Assembly: GCA_002403175.1 (NCBI GenBank)
Contig: DHHG01000273.1
Location: forward strand, 1 to 11,904
DNA from: Syntrophaceae bacterium UBA4778
GTDB taxonomy: Bacteria; Desulfobacterota; Syntrophia; Syntrophales; UBA4778
Direction of reading: 5' to 3'
Length of the DNA stretch: 11,904 bases
Made by a program: the position numbers and the translations under genes. The notes under the pieces were generated by a model. The model was not told the DNA's origin, made no database searches, and saw nothing but the letters and a program-made list of their open reading frames with translations. Position 1 is the stretch's first letter. Each line of letters starts with the position of its first letter. This document shows, one piece after another, positions 1 through 7,044 of the stretch.

Positions 1-271
1 AGTCCGGACAACCCGCATTGGGATGCTCCGGATGACAATTATACCGGCAGCCTTCCACAATCTGCATCGGCTCCAGTTGGCGGGCCAGTATCTTGGCCAG
101 GGTCGTCTTCCCCGTTCCCGGAGGGCCTTCCAGAAGCAGGTGACGCCCGGAAACAAGAACGGCCATGATGGCCTCTTTCACCTCAGCGGGAGCATAAAAA
201 CCATCGAGAGGGTCAATTCCTTTTTTCAGCGTATCCAGAATCGATTGACGCAATTCTTCTCTTAATTCCAT
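1..271 (-). CDS. MoxR/ChlI-type AAA+ ATPase, N-terminal part (cut by window edge)
   Basis: Only the first 90 codons are present; the gene continues beyond position 1. The visible protein starts MELREELRQS and has a Walker A motif GPPGTGKTT at residues 49-57 after a hydrophobic strand (HLLLEG). Then comes a cysteine-containing segment with C75, C79 and C88 (CRYNCHPEHPNAGCPD), which resembles the insert after Walker A in magnesium-chelatase ChlI-like ATPases. Walker B, the arginine finger and the lid would lie outside the window. ATG at 269-271 is chosen because GGAG sits about eight bases upstream. The gene lies 71 bases downstream of the VWA gene on the same strand. AAA ATPases of this family act as motors with VWA partners in metal insertion or in maturing other proteins. 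The exact substrate cannot be told; a role in Mg-chelatase proper is unlikely without other pigment or cobalamin genes nearby. Confidence 0.88.
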   Translation of the reverse strand, partial: MELREELRQSILDTLKKGIDPLDGFYAPAEVKEAIMAVLVSGRHLLLEGPPGTGKTTLAKILARQLEPMQIVEGCRYNCHPEHPNAGCPD

Positions 272-342
272 TTTTCAATCTCCAGGTCTGTAAATTGAAT
301 GGGCTTACCGAAAATCATCGGTAAAAAAAGTTTTTATCCTGC

Positions 343-2013
343 TCATGCATTCAGCAGTTTTTTTAAATCTTCCGTCCCTGCAATCCGATGAACCTTGCCC
401 CTGCCAACCTTTGCAATCTTTTGCATGAAGGCATCCTGCTTTTCATCCGGAGCGGCGATATGGACCACGGAAACCTGGATCCCTCGGGCAACGGCCTGCC
501 GGACTTCCATCAGGACTGATTCCTGGGTCGCATCACATTTTTTATCTGTTTTAAGTTGGGCAAAGATCTTTTCTGATACAGCGGTAGGCTGACCATCGCT
601 GATCAGCAGGATGGATTTTCGGTTCCGGTTTCTGGTTTCCATTAGAAGCTCGCGGGATGCCTTGATTCCATCCCCTATATTCGTATTTCCCTGTGACGGC
701 AGGCCCGCAATACAATCCAGCAGCGCCTGTTTCTTCCCATTCGAAAGCGGAAGGGTCACCTGACCATGATTATTGAAAGAGACAATGCCCACCTGATCAC
801 CTTTTTCGATGGCAGACTGAATCAACCCTGCAGCTACCATCCGGGCATGCACCATTTTCCGGTTAGCCTTCATGGAGCAGCTGGAATCGATGCACAGGAT
901 GATATCCGACTGCGGTCTTCGCGTATGTTTCAAGAAAACCCGGAAATCACCCTTTTTGACCTGAGATAACCCCTTCCTTTGTTTAACTATTTCTCTCAGG
1001 GTGTGGCGCCTTGATACATCGCGGAATGTATCTCCTGATGTATATCGCCGGACACTCGGACTACGCTCATGAGCGGTAGCGTCGCCCCTGTCTCTTTGCC
1101 CCTGGTACATTCTCTCCTTGGCATCGGAGGGAAACAGAATTTTAAGCAGGGCATCCAATGCCAGTCCCGTCAGTAGAAAACCGGGAGACGACGGATCGGA
1201 TATCAGAATTTTTTGCCTCTCCAGATCACTGATCAGGCCTTTCAAAGCCGCATAATCATTTTTCGCCGGATTGATGTCCTCCTTCTCACTGAATGCCTTA
1301 AAATGGTAATACGTAAACAAACTGCTAAAATCAAGATAGGATCTCCATTGTTGATCCTGAGCATCCATGATCTCCATTATGGTACCGACCAATGCCATCC
1401 CCGACATTTCCATGCGTGCCTGGGAGCTTCCTTTTTTATCCGCCCCTACTCCTTCTGTTGGTCGACCCAAAGCGTCCTTGGGGATTTCCAGGCTCTCATT
1501 GTTGAGTTGAATCGCTTCACCCTTTCCTGATGAGGACGAAACAGCGGTTGGATTTTTGCCCCTCGCATTTCGGGAACTTATTTCGTTGCGATCCGATGCT
1601 TTTATAATTTCGGGGGAGTTTTCCTGCTTATCTTCCGGATAGGTGTCCTTGGCATTTTTATGCAGTTTATCGAGTTTATCCCGAATACTCTTCGGGGCTG
1701 CTGCTTTGAAACTCTCCAGCCCTGTCATTCCCGAAGGATCTGATTCAGAGTTTAAGACTTCCTCTACGATTTGGAGAATAATCCGCTTTGCATCACCCTT
1801 TTGCTTGAGGGAGATCCGGGGGGGAAGTGTAATCAGGGCCGCTTTATAAATGCAAGTCCGGTTCAGGCCACCATGGAGGAGGGCCAGACTTTTCATAATC
1901 TCAGCAAAAGCTATCGTTCCTCGGACACTGACGCCCCTGGATATTTCCGGATGGGTCCGGGTACGATTTACAATTTCAGCTATAAATTTCTGTGCTTCAA
2001 AATCAGTTATCAT
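343..2013 (-). CDS. VWA-domain protein with AAA-lid-like N-terminus (ChlD/MoxR-partner type)
   Basis: A 556-residue, probably cytoplasmic protein with no signal peptide or membrane segment. The C-terminal VWA domain (about 368-555) has a complete metal-ion-dependent adhesion site: D376-S378-S380 in CIDSSCSM, T444 in GNTNIGDG and D473 in LISDGQPT. Residues about 8-70 (RTHPEISRGVSVRG...LALLHG) resemble the helical lid that normally ends MoxR/ChlI ATPases, although no Walker motifs precede it. Residues about 115-200 are a hydrophilic, low-complexity linker, and 225-290 looks like a compact helical domain. This is close to the ChlD plan of AAA-like part, linker and VWA, but with the AAA core missing. 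The AAA ATPase gene follows directly, so the two products probably form a motor-adaptor complex; its client is unknown. The ATG has only a weak ribosome site, and the upstream start region overlaps an inverted repeat. Confidence 0.88.
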   Translation of the reverse strand: MITDFEAQKFIAEIVNRTRTHPEISRGVSVRGTIAFAEIMKSLALLHGGLNRTCIYKAALITLPPRISLKQKGDAKRIILQIVEEVLNSESDPSGMTGLESFKAAAPKSIRDKLDKLHKNAKDTYPEDKQENSPEIIKASDRNEISSRNARGKNPTAVSSSSGKGEAIQLNNESLEIPKDALGRPTEGVGADKKGSSQARMEMSGMALVGTIMEIMDAQDQQWRSYLDFSSLFTYYHFKAFSEKEDINPAKNDYAALKGLISDLERQKILISDPSSPGFLLTGLALDALLKILFPSDAKERMYQGQRDRGDATAHERSPSVRRYTSGDTFRDVSRRHTLREIVKQRKGLSQVKKGDFRVFLKHTRRPQSDIILCIDSSCSMKANRKMVHARMVAAGLIQSAIEKGDQVGIVSFNNHGQVTLPLSNGKKQALLDCIAGLPSQGNTNIGDGIKASRELLMETRNRNRKSILLISDGQPTAVSEKIFAQLKTDKKCDATQESVLMEVRQAVARGIQVSVVHIAAPDEKQDAFMQKIAKVGRGKVHRIAGTEDLKKLLNA

Positions 2014-2114
2014 TTCAGATTCAAGGTAAACAAAATTCAGAGATATAACAAGTTAAGCTGAATCTGATTTTGGTCAGAAACAACCTTTGAATCCAATATT
2101 TGGAACCGAAATAC

Positions 2115-3218
2115 TCACATAGGCACTTCCACTGTAATGACAGTGCCTTCCTCAGGTTTTCCCTCTATTTTCAAATCACCGTTCAAGGAAAAAACCCGCT
2201 CTCTCATACCCATGAGGCCGAGTGACGTCTTGCCTTCCATCTCTGCCTTGCTGATACCCCGGCCGTTATCCTTCACCTGCATTATTAATTTCTTCTTCTT
2301 ATAATAAAAATTAATTACCACCTGGGTTGCCCCGGCGTGCCTAGCAACATTGGTCAAAGCTTCTTGAAAAATACGGAACAGAGATATGGCCTTTTTCTTG
2401 TCAATCGAAAGCTCGTTCTCTAAATCGGAATTCAGCGTACATTTTATTCCGGTTTTCTTCTGAAAATCCGCTGTTTGCCATTCAATTGCTGCCTTTAATC
2501 CAAAATCATCCAGAATAGGTGGCCTGAGTTCGGTAGAAATCTTTCTGATCAGCTGAATAATTTCATCTATCGACTGCAGAATGCTTCTGGCTTTGGCGTG
2601 AGCATTCTGTTGGTCAGGCAGAAAACTTCTTGCCAATATGGCGAGCTCGAATTTCAAACTGGTTAGGGCCTGGCCGAATACATCATGGATCTCACGCGAG
2701 ATATTGGTTCGTTCTTCTTCTCTTACCGTGTGCAGCCGTTCCGCAAGGGCGTGCAACTGATATTCCATTTCCCTGCTTTTAGTGATGTCCCACACAGTTA
2801 TGACAACCAGGCTGGGGGTGTCTTTTTTTCTGACGATCCTCCCCATTGCCCTCGCCCATAAATAATGTCCATCCTTGTGTCTCATTCTATATTCGATTGG
2901 AGGGCTCTCCTCCATATCAGGCTGCTTTACAAACCAATGAAAGAAATTGGTAACTCGCTGCCGATCGTCGGGGTGAACCACCTCAAAAGTAGCGTGACCG
3001 ATTCTGTCCTCCTCCGTATAACCGAGAAGATTTGTATGTGTTTGATTTATAAATTGAACGACCCCATTAAGATCGGTAATTCGAACCATAATTCCTGTAG
3101 CATTCAGGGCCAGATCGCGAATCTCTATGTGCCGCAACAGTTCCGATATTTGGCGTTTCAGTGCCTCGTTTTCGCTTCTGAGATGGTCTATTTTCGCCTC
3201 AGTTGCATTCTTTCCCAT
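2115..3218 (-). CDS. Soluble PAS-domain sensor histidine kinase, HisKA_3 (NarX/DegS) type
   Basis: A 367-residue kinase with no membrane segment, so it should sense a cytoplasmic signal. In order it has an N-terminal coiled coil (about 5-35), one PAS/PAC domain (about 35-150, ITDLNGVVQFINQTHTNLLGY then WDITKSRE), a HisKA_3 dimerisation and phosphoacceptor helix with H178 in SREIHDVFGQALTSL, and a HATPase domain. The latter has N box N290 (FQEALTNVARHA), G1 DNGRG at 317-321 and G2 GLMGMRER. This kinase type normally phosphorylates a LuxR/NarL-type response regulator, but none is visible here. The frame stays open back to a TTG at 3269, yet ATG 3218 is preferred because AGAGG (3225-3229) lies six bases upstream. 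The PAS ligand cannot be predicted; no Cys cluster for iron-sulphur and no obvious haem motif is seen. Confidence 0.92.
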   Translation of the reverse strand: MGKNATEAKIDHLRSENEALKRQISELLRHIEIRDLALNATGIMVRITDLNGVVQFINQTHTNLLGYTEEDRIGHATFEVVHPDDRQRVTNFFHWFVKQPDMEESPPIEYRMRHKDGHYLWARAMGRIVRKKDTPSLVVITVWDITKSREMEYQLHALAERLHTVREEERTNISREIHDVFGQALTSLKFELAILARSFLPDQQNAHAKARSILQSIDEIIQLIRKISTELRPPILDDFGLKAAIEWQTADFQKKTGIKCTLNSDLENELSIDKKKAISLFRIFQEALTNVARHAGATQVVINFYYKKKKLIMQVKDNGRGISKAEMEGKTSLGLMGMRERVFSLNGDLKIEGKPEEGTVITVEVPM

Positions 3219-3290
3219 TTTTTTCCTCTTAATATATGGAATGCGTAAATATGACCGATTCCTTGACAAAGAATTCTATTTAAAAAGAAT

Positions 3291-4556
3291 TTATTTCTTA
3301 GCGCGATCCAGCTTATACAATCTTTCAATCCGGTGAATGAGCGGTGGATGAGAGTAGTAGAACCAGACATAAAGAGGATGTGGATAAAGATTAGAAAGAT
3401 TGTCTTTGGCCAGTCTTTTTAATGCCTCTGCCAGGGGCCGTACCGTTCCTATCAGCTTAAATGTAAAATCATCCGCTTCCTTCTCGAAACGCCTGGCTAT
3501 GCATGATCCGATCGGCGTAAAGAAAAAGAAAACGGGACGCATCAAGATACCTGCTAAAAAAATACCTACAAAGAAATAAATATTTTCAATTCCAAAGGCA
3601 CTGTACAGCCCCGGCCACTTAAGCAGGATGTACAGCAAATAAAACATCGCTAAAGAGATGACTTCCATCGCAATCAATTGTTTTCGGATATGCTTCCTGC
3701 TCCAGTGCCCAATCTCATGTCCCAGAACAGCCAGGATCTCATCACGAGTATGGGAATTTAGCAGGGTATCATATAATACGATCCGCTTGCTTTTGCCGAT
3801 CCCAGTGAAGTAGGCATTGGAATGTTTGCTTCTTTTGCCCGCATCTACCTGATATACTCCCTTCACCTTAAATCCGGCCCTCGCCGCCAATTCCGCAATT
3901 TTTTCCTTCAGGACTTCATCCTTAACCGGCTCATATTTGTTAAACAATGGCGCAATAAGAACCGGATAAAGCCATAATACCAGTAATTGAAAGGACGCAA
4001 AGAAAATCCAGGCCCAGAACCACCAGGTTTTTTCAGCATAATAGATCAGGGCCAGAACAGGCATGAGCAGGATCGTCATCAATACACCGGAGATGATGAT
4101 ACTTTTTAAAAAATCGGAGAGCCATAATCGGTATGTAATGGTGCTGAAACCGTATTTCTTTTCAATAATGAAAGTGCTGTAAAGATTAAAAGGAATTCCG
4201 ATCAAGGTATCTGCAAGCGCCAAAGCAGCAAAAAAGATAAGCCCGGACAGAATCGAATGCAAATTCCAGGAGATAATGCCCCCTATCATCCAGGGGAGAA
4301 TCCCGCTGAGGATGAAAATTAAAAGAATGCCGTCATTGAAAAGGGCTTCGGCTGAAGCAAAGCGAGAGGACTCGACCGTATAGCTGCTCATTTTGGAAAG
4401 AACATCAGAATCAATACTATCATTGAAAACATCAGGAACAGTATTCCCGAATCGACGAATATTCCGGATATTCAATCGGGTCAATGTCCATTTTGCGAGA
4501 GAACTCGCAATATAAATGATAATAAAAAAAACAAGAAACGAATAGTTTCCAGTCAT
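3291..4556 (-). CDS. M48-family zinc endopeptidase, Ste24/CAAX prenyl protease 1-like
   Basis: A 421-residue integral membrane protease. The zinc site is H280-E-I-G-H284 (VLGHEIGHWSRKH), with the third ligand probably E358 in FEKEADDF. The Ste24 family signatures SNAYFTG (246-252) and YSHPPLIHRI (401-410) are also present. Several hydrophobic segments precede the catalytic region (about 5-20, 76-98, 103-120, 150-172, 178-203) and two follow the HEXXH (about 297-313, 327-347), as in Ste24/HtpX-like enzymes. In bacteria these enzymes are linked to membrane-protein quality control rather than to CAAX processing. The start at ATG 4556 (MTGNYSF) is preferred over an in-frame TTG at 4577, which lacks a ribosome site. 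It is co-directional with thyX upstream (76-base gap) and the kinase downstream (72-base gap); no functional link to either is apparent. Confidence 0.93.
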   Translation of the reverse strand: MTGNYSFLVFFIIIYIASSLAKWTLTRLNIRNIRRFGNTVPDVFNDSIDSDVLSKMSSYTVESSRFASAEALFNDGILLIFILSGILPWMIGGIISWNLHSILSGLIFFAALALADTLIGIPFNLYSTFIIEKKYGFSTITYRLWLSDFLKSIIISGVLMTILLMPVLALIYYAEKTWWFWAWIFFASFQLLVLWLYPVLIAPLFNKYEPVKDEVLKEKIAELAARAGFKVKGVYQVDAGKRSKHSNAYFTGIGKSKRIVLYDTLLNSHTRDEILAVLGHEIGHWSRKHIRKQLIAMEVISLAMFYLLYILLKWPGLYSAFGIENIYFFVGIFLAGILMRPVFFFFTPIGSCIARRFEKEADDFTFKLIGTVRPLAEALKRLAKDNLSNLYPHPLYVWFYYSHPPLIHRIERLYKLDRAKK

Positions 4557-4632
4557 CTTCCAACTCAATCTAATCAACAGAATTAGTTTACTTGTATTCG
4601 CTGCAAAATTGATCTTCGGACTGCACGATGAT

Positions 4633-6132
4633 CTATGATGGAGTTTTTTCAGCGGAAAAACGGGAACTGTATAGTGATTCGAAGCTGTCCTTGCCTGTTG
4701 CCATCATCATGGTCAGCGGCATAGCCCGCTTCGCCAATGCCAGCATTCTTTCGGCTGTCTCCCGAATATCCCATTGTGCATGATTATCCGCGCGTAATCG
4801 AGCGATATGGTGCATCTCGCGTGCATTGCACTTGAAAGATAGCCGCCTTCGATGAGCATTGGTCAGAACATATTCAGCCGCATAGGCAGATACGGGCTTG
4901 ATTTTTTGATAGGTCTCTTCCGATTTCTCAATAATTTCACGAAAACGACCGGACATCCCGATCTCGTTGACAGCCGGCGGAATGGTTACGCCCAGAGAGA
5001 GATCATAATCCTTGGCGTGCAGAGTTGCCATCCGGTGCCTTTTTAATTGAGCAAAGCAGGAAGAGCTGACCGTCATTTCAAAATAGAGGTCGACATTTTC
5101 AAACTCTCTGAGAGATGCATCATAGGATTTCATGTATCTAAAACATGATTTGAACAATTCCTTTTTTTCAGAGGGGGCCATCAAGGAAGCTACATTCAAA
5201 CATTTCTCCATAGAATAGCCAGATGAAGTATAAAGAAGGATAGCGGCCATTCGTTCATCAGCATTGGGGGTGGCATAATACAGAACTACATTGCCCTTCT
5301 TTCCCAAAGCCCTCGGTTTGTCATCACATTTCTTCTTACCCCACGTAGCAATGCTTCGTTTGGCAATTTCTTTCAGCTCAGGTTTGGTTTCCAATTCATA
5401 TTCTGTTGGATTTCCATACCTGACAAGAGAGGGGGCGACTGCGAATGATATTTCATGAAGCTTGCGGCTGAACTCGCGGGCTTCCTCCAGAGGATGTGCC
5501 GCTGTCCGCCTCAACATCAGTTCCAGATTTCGGGCATTCAGAGTCATCCCTAGCTGTGTTTCCGTTGCCATTGAGATAATGTACCGTGCATCTTCTTTCG
5601 CCCATCCTTCCAACTTGGCGAGATTGGCCGGATCTTTTGCCTCTTTTTTATGCTCCTTGATTACATGATTCCGCAGTTTTTCATAAAGCTCGTGATACAG
5701 GCTGTTCTGCTCACGGATAGTTTTTACAAAGAGCTCTTCCAATCCGGTGTCTTTCAACTCCCGAGGAAGGACAAAATCGCTCTCGAAAAGTACATACCGC
5801 TGTGATTTTTCCGTATAGGAACAGAGTCGCGATTTTTCGATCTCTTCGACCAACAATCGCGAAATCCCTAAAATATCAATATTAAAAACCGCGTGCTCAG
5901 CTATCGAACTATGGCCCATACCAAATACGATGGTTTGGTTCGATTTTCGGGCTCTCTCAACTTCTTTTCTGGATTCTTTGCGCAAATCGTTAACAGGAAG
6001 AGGACTCCGACTGATTCTCGCATATGCTGCTGAAATGGTTTCAGGCGTAAGTGCACTCACGTCGGGGATTTTTCTTTTACATTCCTGAATGAATTCACTA
6101 TCCAGATTAAAGCCGGCCAGAAGTACTTTCAA
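4633..6132 (-). CDS. Tandem ThyX-like (flavin-dependent thymidylate synthase family) protein
   Basis: A 499-residue protein, twice the usual 220-250 residues of ThyX, made of two ThyX-like halves. The first half (about 1-245) has GHSSIAEH (73-80, matching the ThyX His before the motif) and a ThyX-motif region ESRx-like KSRLCSYTEKSQRY (100-113). There the canonical first Arg-His is replaced by Lys-Ser, while the later Ser, Glu, Ser and Arg-Tyr remain. It also has ETQLGMTLNARNLELMLRR. The second half (about 280-499) keeps RHR (365-367) but not the following S-x-N-E-x-S-x-R-Y, and ends with NAREMHHIARLRADNHAQW (436-454), the region carrying the dUMP-activating Arg in ThyX. ThyX makes dTMP from dUMP with methylene-THF, FAD and NADPH. 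Whether this protein does so is uncertain. The start is TTG: an in-frame TAG directly precedes it, the next Met is at residue 72, and AGGAAGG lies ten bases upstream. Confidence 0.85.
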   Translation of the reverse strand: MKVLLAGFNLDSEFIQECKRKIPDVSALTPETISAAYARISRSPLPVNDLRKESRKEVERARKSNQTIVFGMGHSSIAEHAVFNIDILGISRLLVEEIEKSRLCSYTEKSQRYVLFESDFVLPRELKDTGLEELFVKTIREQNSLYHELYEKLRNHVIKEHKKEAKDPANLAKLEGWAKEDARYIISMATETQLGMTLNARNLELMLRRTAAHPLEEAREFSRKLHEISFAVAPSLVRYGNPTEYELETKPELKEIAKRSIATWGKKKCDDKPRALGKKGNVVLYYATPNADERMAAILLYTSSGYSMEKCLNVASLMAPSEKKELFKSCFRYMKSYDASLREFENVDLYFEMTVSSSCFAQLKRHRMATLHAKDYDLSLGVTIPPAVNEIGMSGRFREIIEKSEETYQKIKPVSAYAAEYVLTNAHRRRLSFKCNAREMHHIARLRADNHAQWDIRETAERMLALAKRAMPLTMMMATGKDSFESLYSSRFSAEKTPS

Positions 6133-6162
6133 CTAGAAAAAACCTTCCTATTTTGAGTATTT

Positions 6163-6315
6163 ATGCTGAGAAGCTATATCAGCAAATTTCCTGCCGGTCA
6201 ATCTGAAACAAACCGAAAGCTGATTTATGCCTGTGCTTTTTTAGTAGTCTGCTTGCCTTGCTGGATCCAGCTATTGTCTTTTTTTTATTTACCTTTCATG
6301 TTACGATTTTATTAA
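6163..6315 (+). CDS. Possible 50-residue single-pass membrane protein (uncertain)
   Basis: An ATG-started ORF of 50 codons encodes a short polar N-terminus (MLRSYISKFPAGQSETNRK) followed by a long hydrophobic stretch (LIYACAFLVVCLPCWIQLL and onward), which could be one membrane helix. The ribosome site is weak (GAG about eight bases upstream). It lies antisense over the predicted thyX promoter and ends inside AT-rich sequence. T-runs give Phe and Leu codons by chance, so this may be no gene at all. Confidence 0.15.
   Translation: MLRSYISKFPAGQSETNRKLIYACAFLVVCLPCWIQLLSFFYLPFMLRFY
6173..6201 (-). promoter_or_regulatory. Predicted sigma70-type promoter of the thyX-like gene
   Basis: On the minus strand TTGACC (6196-6201, 5 of 6 matches to the -35 consensus) is followed after exactly 17 bases by TATAGC (6173-6178, 4 of 6). 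Transcription would begin near 6166 and leave a leader of about 35 bases with the AGGAAGG ribosome site at 6143-6149. The fit and position are good, but this was read by eye only. It would drive thyX and possibly the genes beyond it. Confidence 0.55.
6260..6271. repeat. 12-bp perfect palindrome GCTGGATCCAGC
   Basis: A perfect inverted repeat, about 60 bases upstream of the thyX -35 box, followed on the plus strand by a run of eight Ts a few bases later. It could be a protein-binding site. As a hairpin it would have only a 4-bp stem, so it is not a convincing terminator, and no plus-strand gene precedes it. Confidence 0.35.
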
Positions 6316-6441
6316 AGTCTATTCACCCGCTGCCGCTTTCGGTATCCTTCCTAAATCTCTTTCCAAGAGGGTCATAGACCAATATCTACTTTCCATCACA
6401 ATTGCCGACGAGCTTGAAAATCCCAGACTGGTAAATCTTTG

Positions 6442-6461
6442 GATTCGAATGAATTCGAATC
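6442..6461. promoter_or_regulatory. Interrupted palindrome just upstream of the exported-protein gene
   Basis: Two 9-base arms, GATTCGAAT and ATTCGAATC, flank a two-base spacer (GA). Each arm contains the self-complementary octamer ATTCGAAT, so it is also a tandem of two palindromes at a 10-base pitch, about one helical turn. The ribosome site of the gene at 6489 starts about 17 bases downstream. The place and symmetry suit an operator for a dimeric regulator, though an mRNA hairpin is also possible. Confidence 0.4.
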
Positions 6462-6488
6462 AGTTTGGATGTGAAGAAAGGAGGAACC

Positions 6489-7043
6489 ATGAAAAAAATA
6501 GCATTGGTAATCCTTTTCTACAGTCTTATATTTGTCAGTGGAGCACCGGCGACGGAGCTCTCGGCAGATGTTATTATGAAGTCCTCTAATGGGGAATCGA
6601 CATCAAAAATGTATATGAAAACAGGTAAATTTCGGGCAGACCCCCAGAATCAGGCCGGGTACCATATCATCAGGCAGGATCGGAAAGTTATGTGGATCGT
6701 TCTGCCTGAAAGCAAAGCCTATATGGAAATTCGATACAATCAGGAAACAAAAATCCCGGAAGATAAAATGATTCCCGGAGAGGTGGATCGGAAAGCTGTT
6801 GGATCCGAGATAATTGATGGGCATCCCACAGTCAAATACGAAATTACCTATGAAGACAATCACCGGATAAAAAAGATTTTCCAATGGATGGCGGTCGATA
6901 TTAATTTTCCCGTGAAAGTGTCCGCAATCGACGGTAGTTGGTCAAACGAATACAAAAATATAAATATCGGTCATGTACCTGATACGCTCTTCGAAGTTCC
7001 TGCCGGTTACGAAAGGATGTCTATACCGGAGACGAAAATTTAG
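6489..7043 (+). CDS. Small exported protein, possibly DUF4412/LolA-like fold
   Basis: A 184-residue protein with a clear Sec signal peptide: MKK, a hydrophobic core IALVILFYSLIFV, and a probable cleavage site after A21 in GAPA-TELS. No lipobox cysteine is present, so the mature protein should be soluble in the periplasm or outside. The mature part is rich in beta-prone segments (ADVIMKSSNGESTSKMYMKTGKFR, KVMWIVLPESKAYMEI, HPTVKYEITYEDNHRIKKIFQW). This pattern resembles DUF4412 and outer-membrane lipoprotein-sorting-like proteins, in which a treated strand is followed by a reading of how the protein was modified. The resemblance is by eye, and no enzymatic motif is visible. ATG 6489 is chosen because AAAGGAGG sits five bases upstream; an upstream in-frame TTG (6465) would hide the signal peptide. 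It appears to be a single-gene transcript with a hairpin just after its stop. Confidence 0.85.
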   Translation: MKKIALVILFYSLIFVSGAPATELSADVIMKSSNGESTSKMYMKTGKFRADPQNQAGYHIIRQDRKVMWIVLPESKAYMEIRYNQETKIPEDKMIPGEVDRKAVGSEIIDGHPTVKYEITYEDNHRIKKIFQWMAVDINFPVKVSAIDGSWSNEYKNINIGHVPDTLFEVPAGYERMSIPETKI

Positions 7044-7044
7044 C

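Larger units (their letters stand above)
6133..6488. other. Divergent intergenic region between thyX and the exported-protein gene
   Basis: These 356 AT-rich bases separate two divergent genes. They hold the thyX promoter, a 12-base perfect palindrome (6260-6271), an 18-base interrupted palindrome (6442-6461) and a possible small membrane-protein ORF (6163-6315). I found no convincing plus-strand promoter for the gene at 6489 and no RNA gene. Confidence 0.6.

Noticed and set aside
305..324. 7-bp hairpin between the VWA and AAA genes (TTACCGA and TCGGTAA) as a terminator
   Set aside because: On the transcribed minus strand the T-run comes before the stem and not after it, so it does not fit a Rho-independent terminator.
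3219..3269. Longer kinase starting at TTG 3269
   Set aside because: The TTG has no ribosome site, whereas ATG 3218 has AGAGG six bases upstream and gives a natural coiled-coil N-terminus.
6248..6589. A stop-free plus-strand frame of about 113 codons through the intergenic region into the exported-protein gene
   Set aside because: It has no early start codon or ribosome site and its second part is in the wrong frame of a real gene. A remnant gene is possible but there is no recognisable match.
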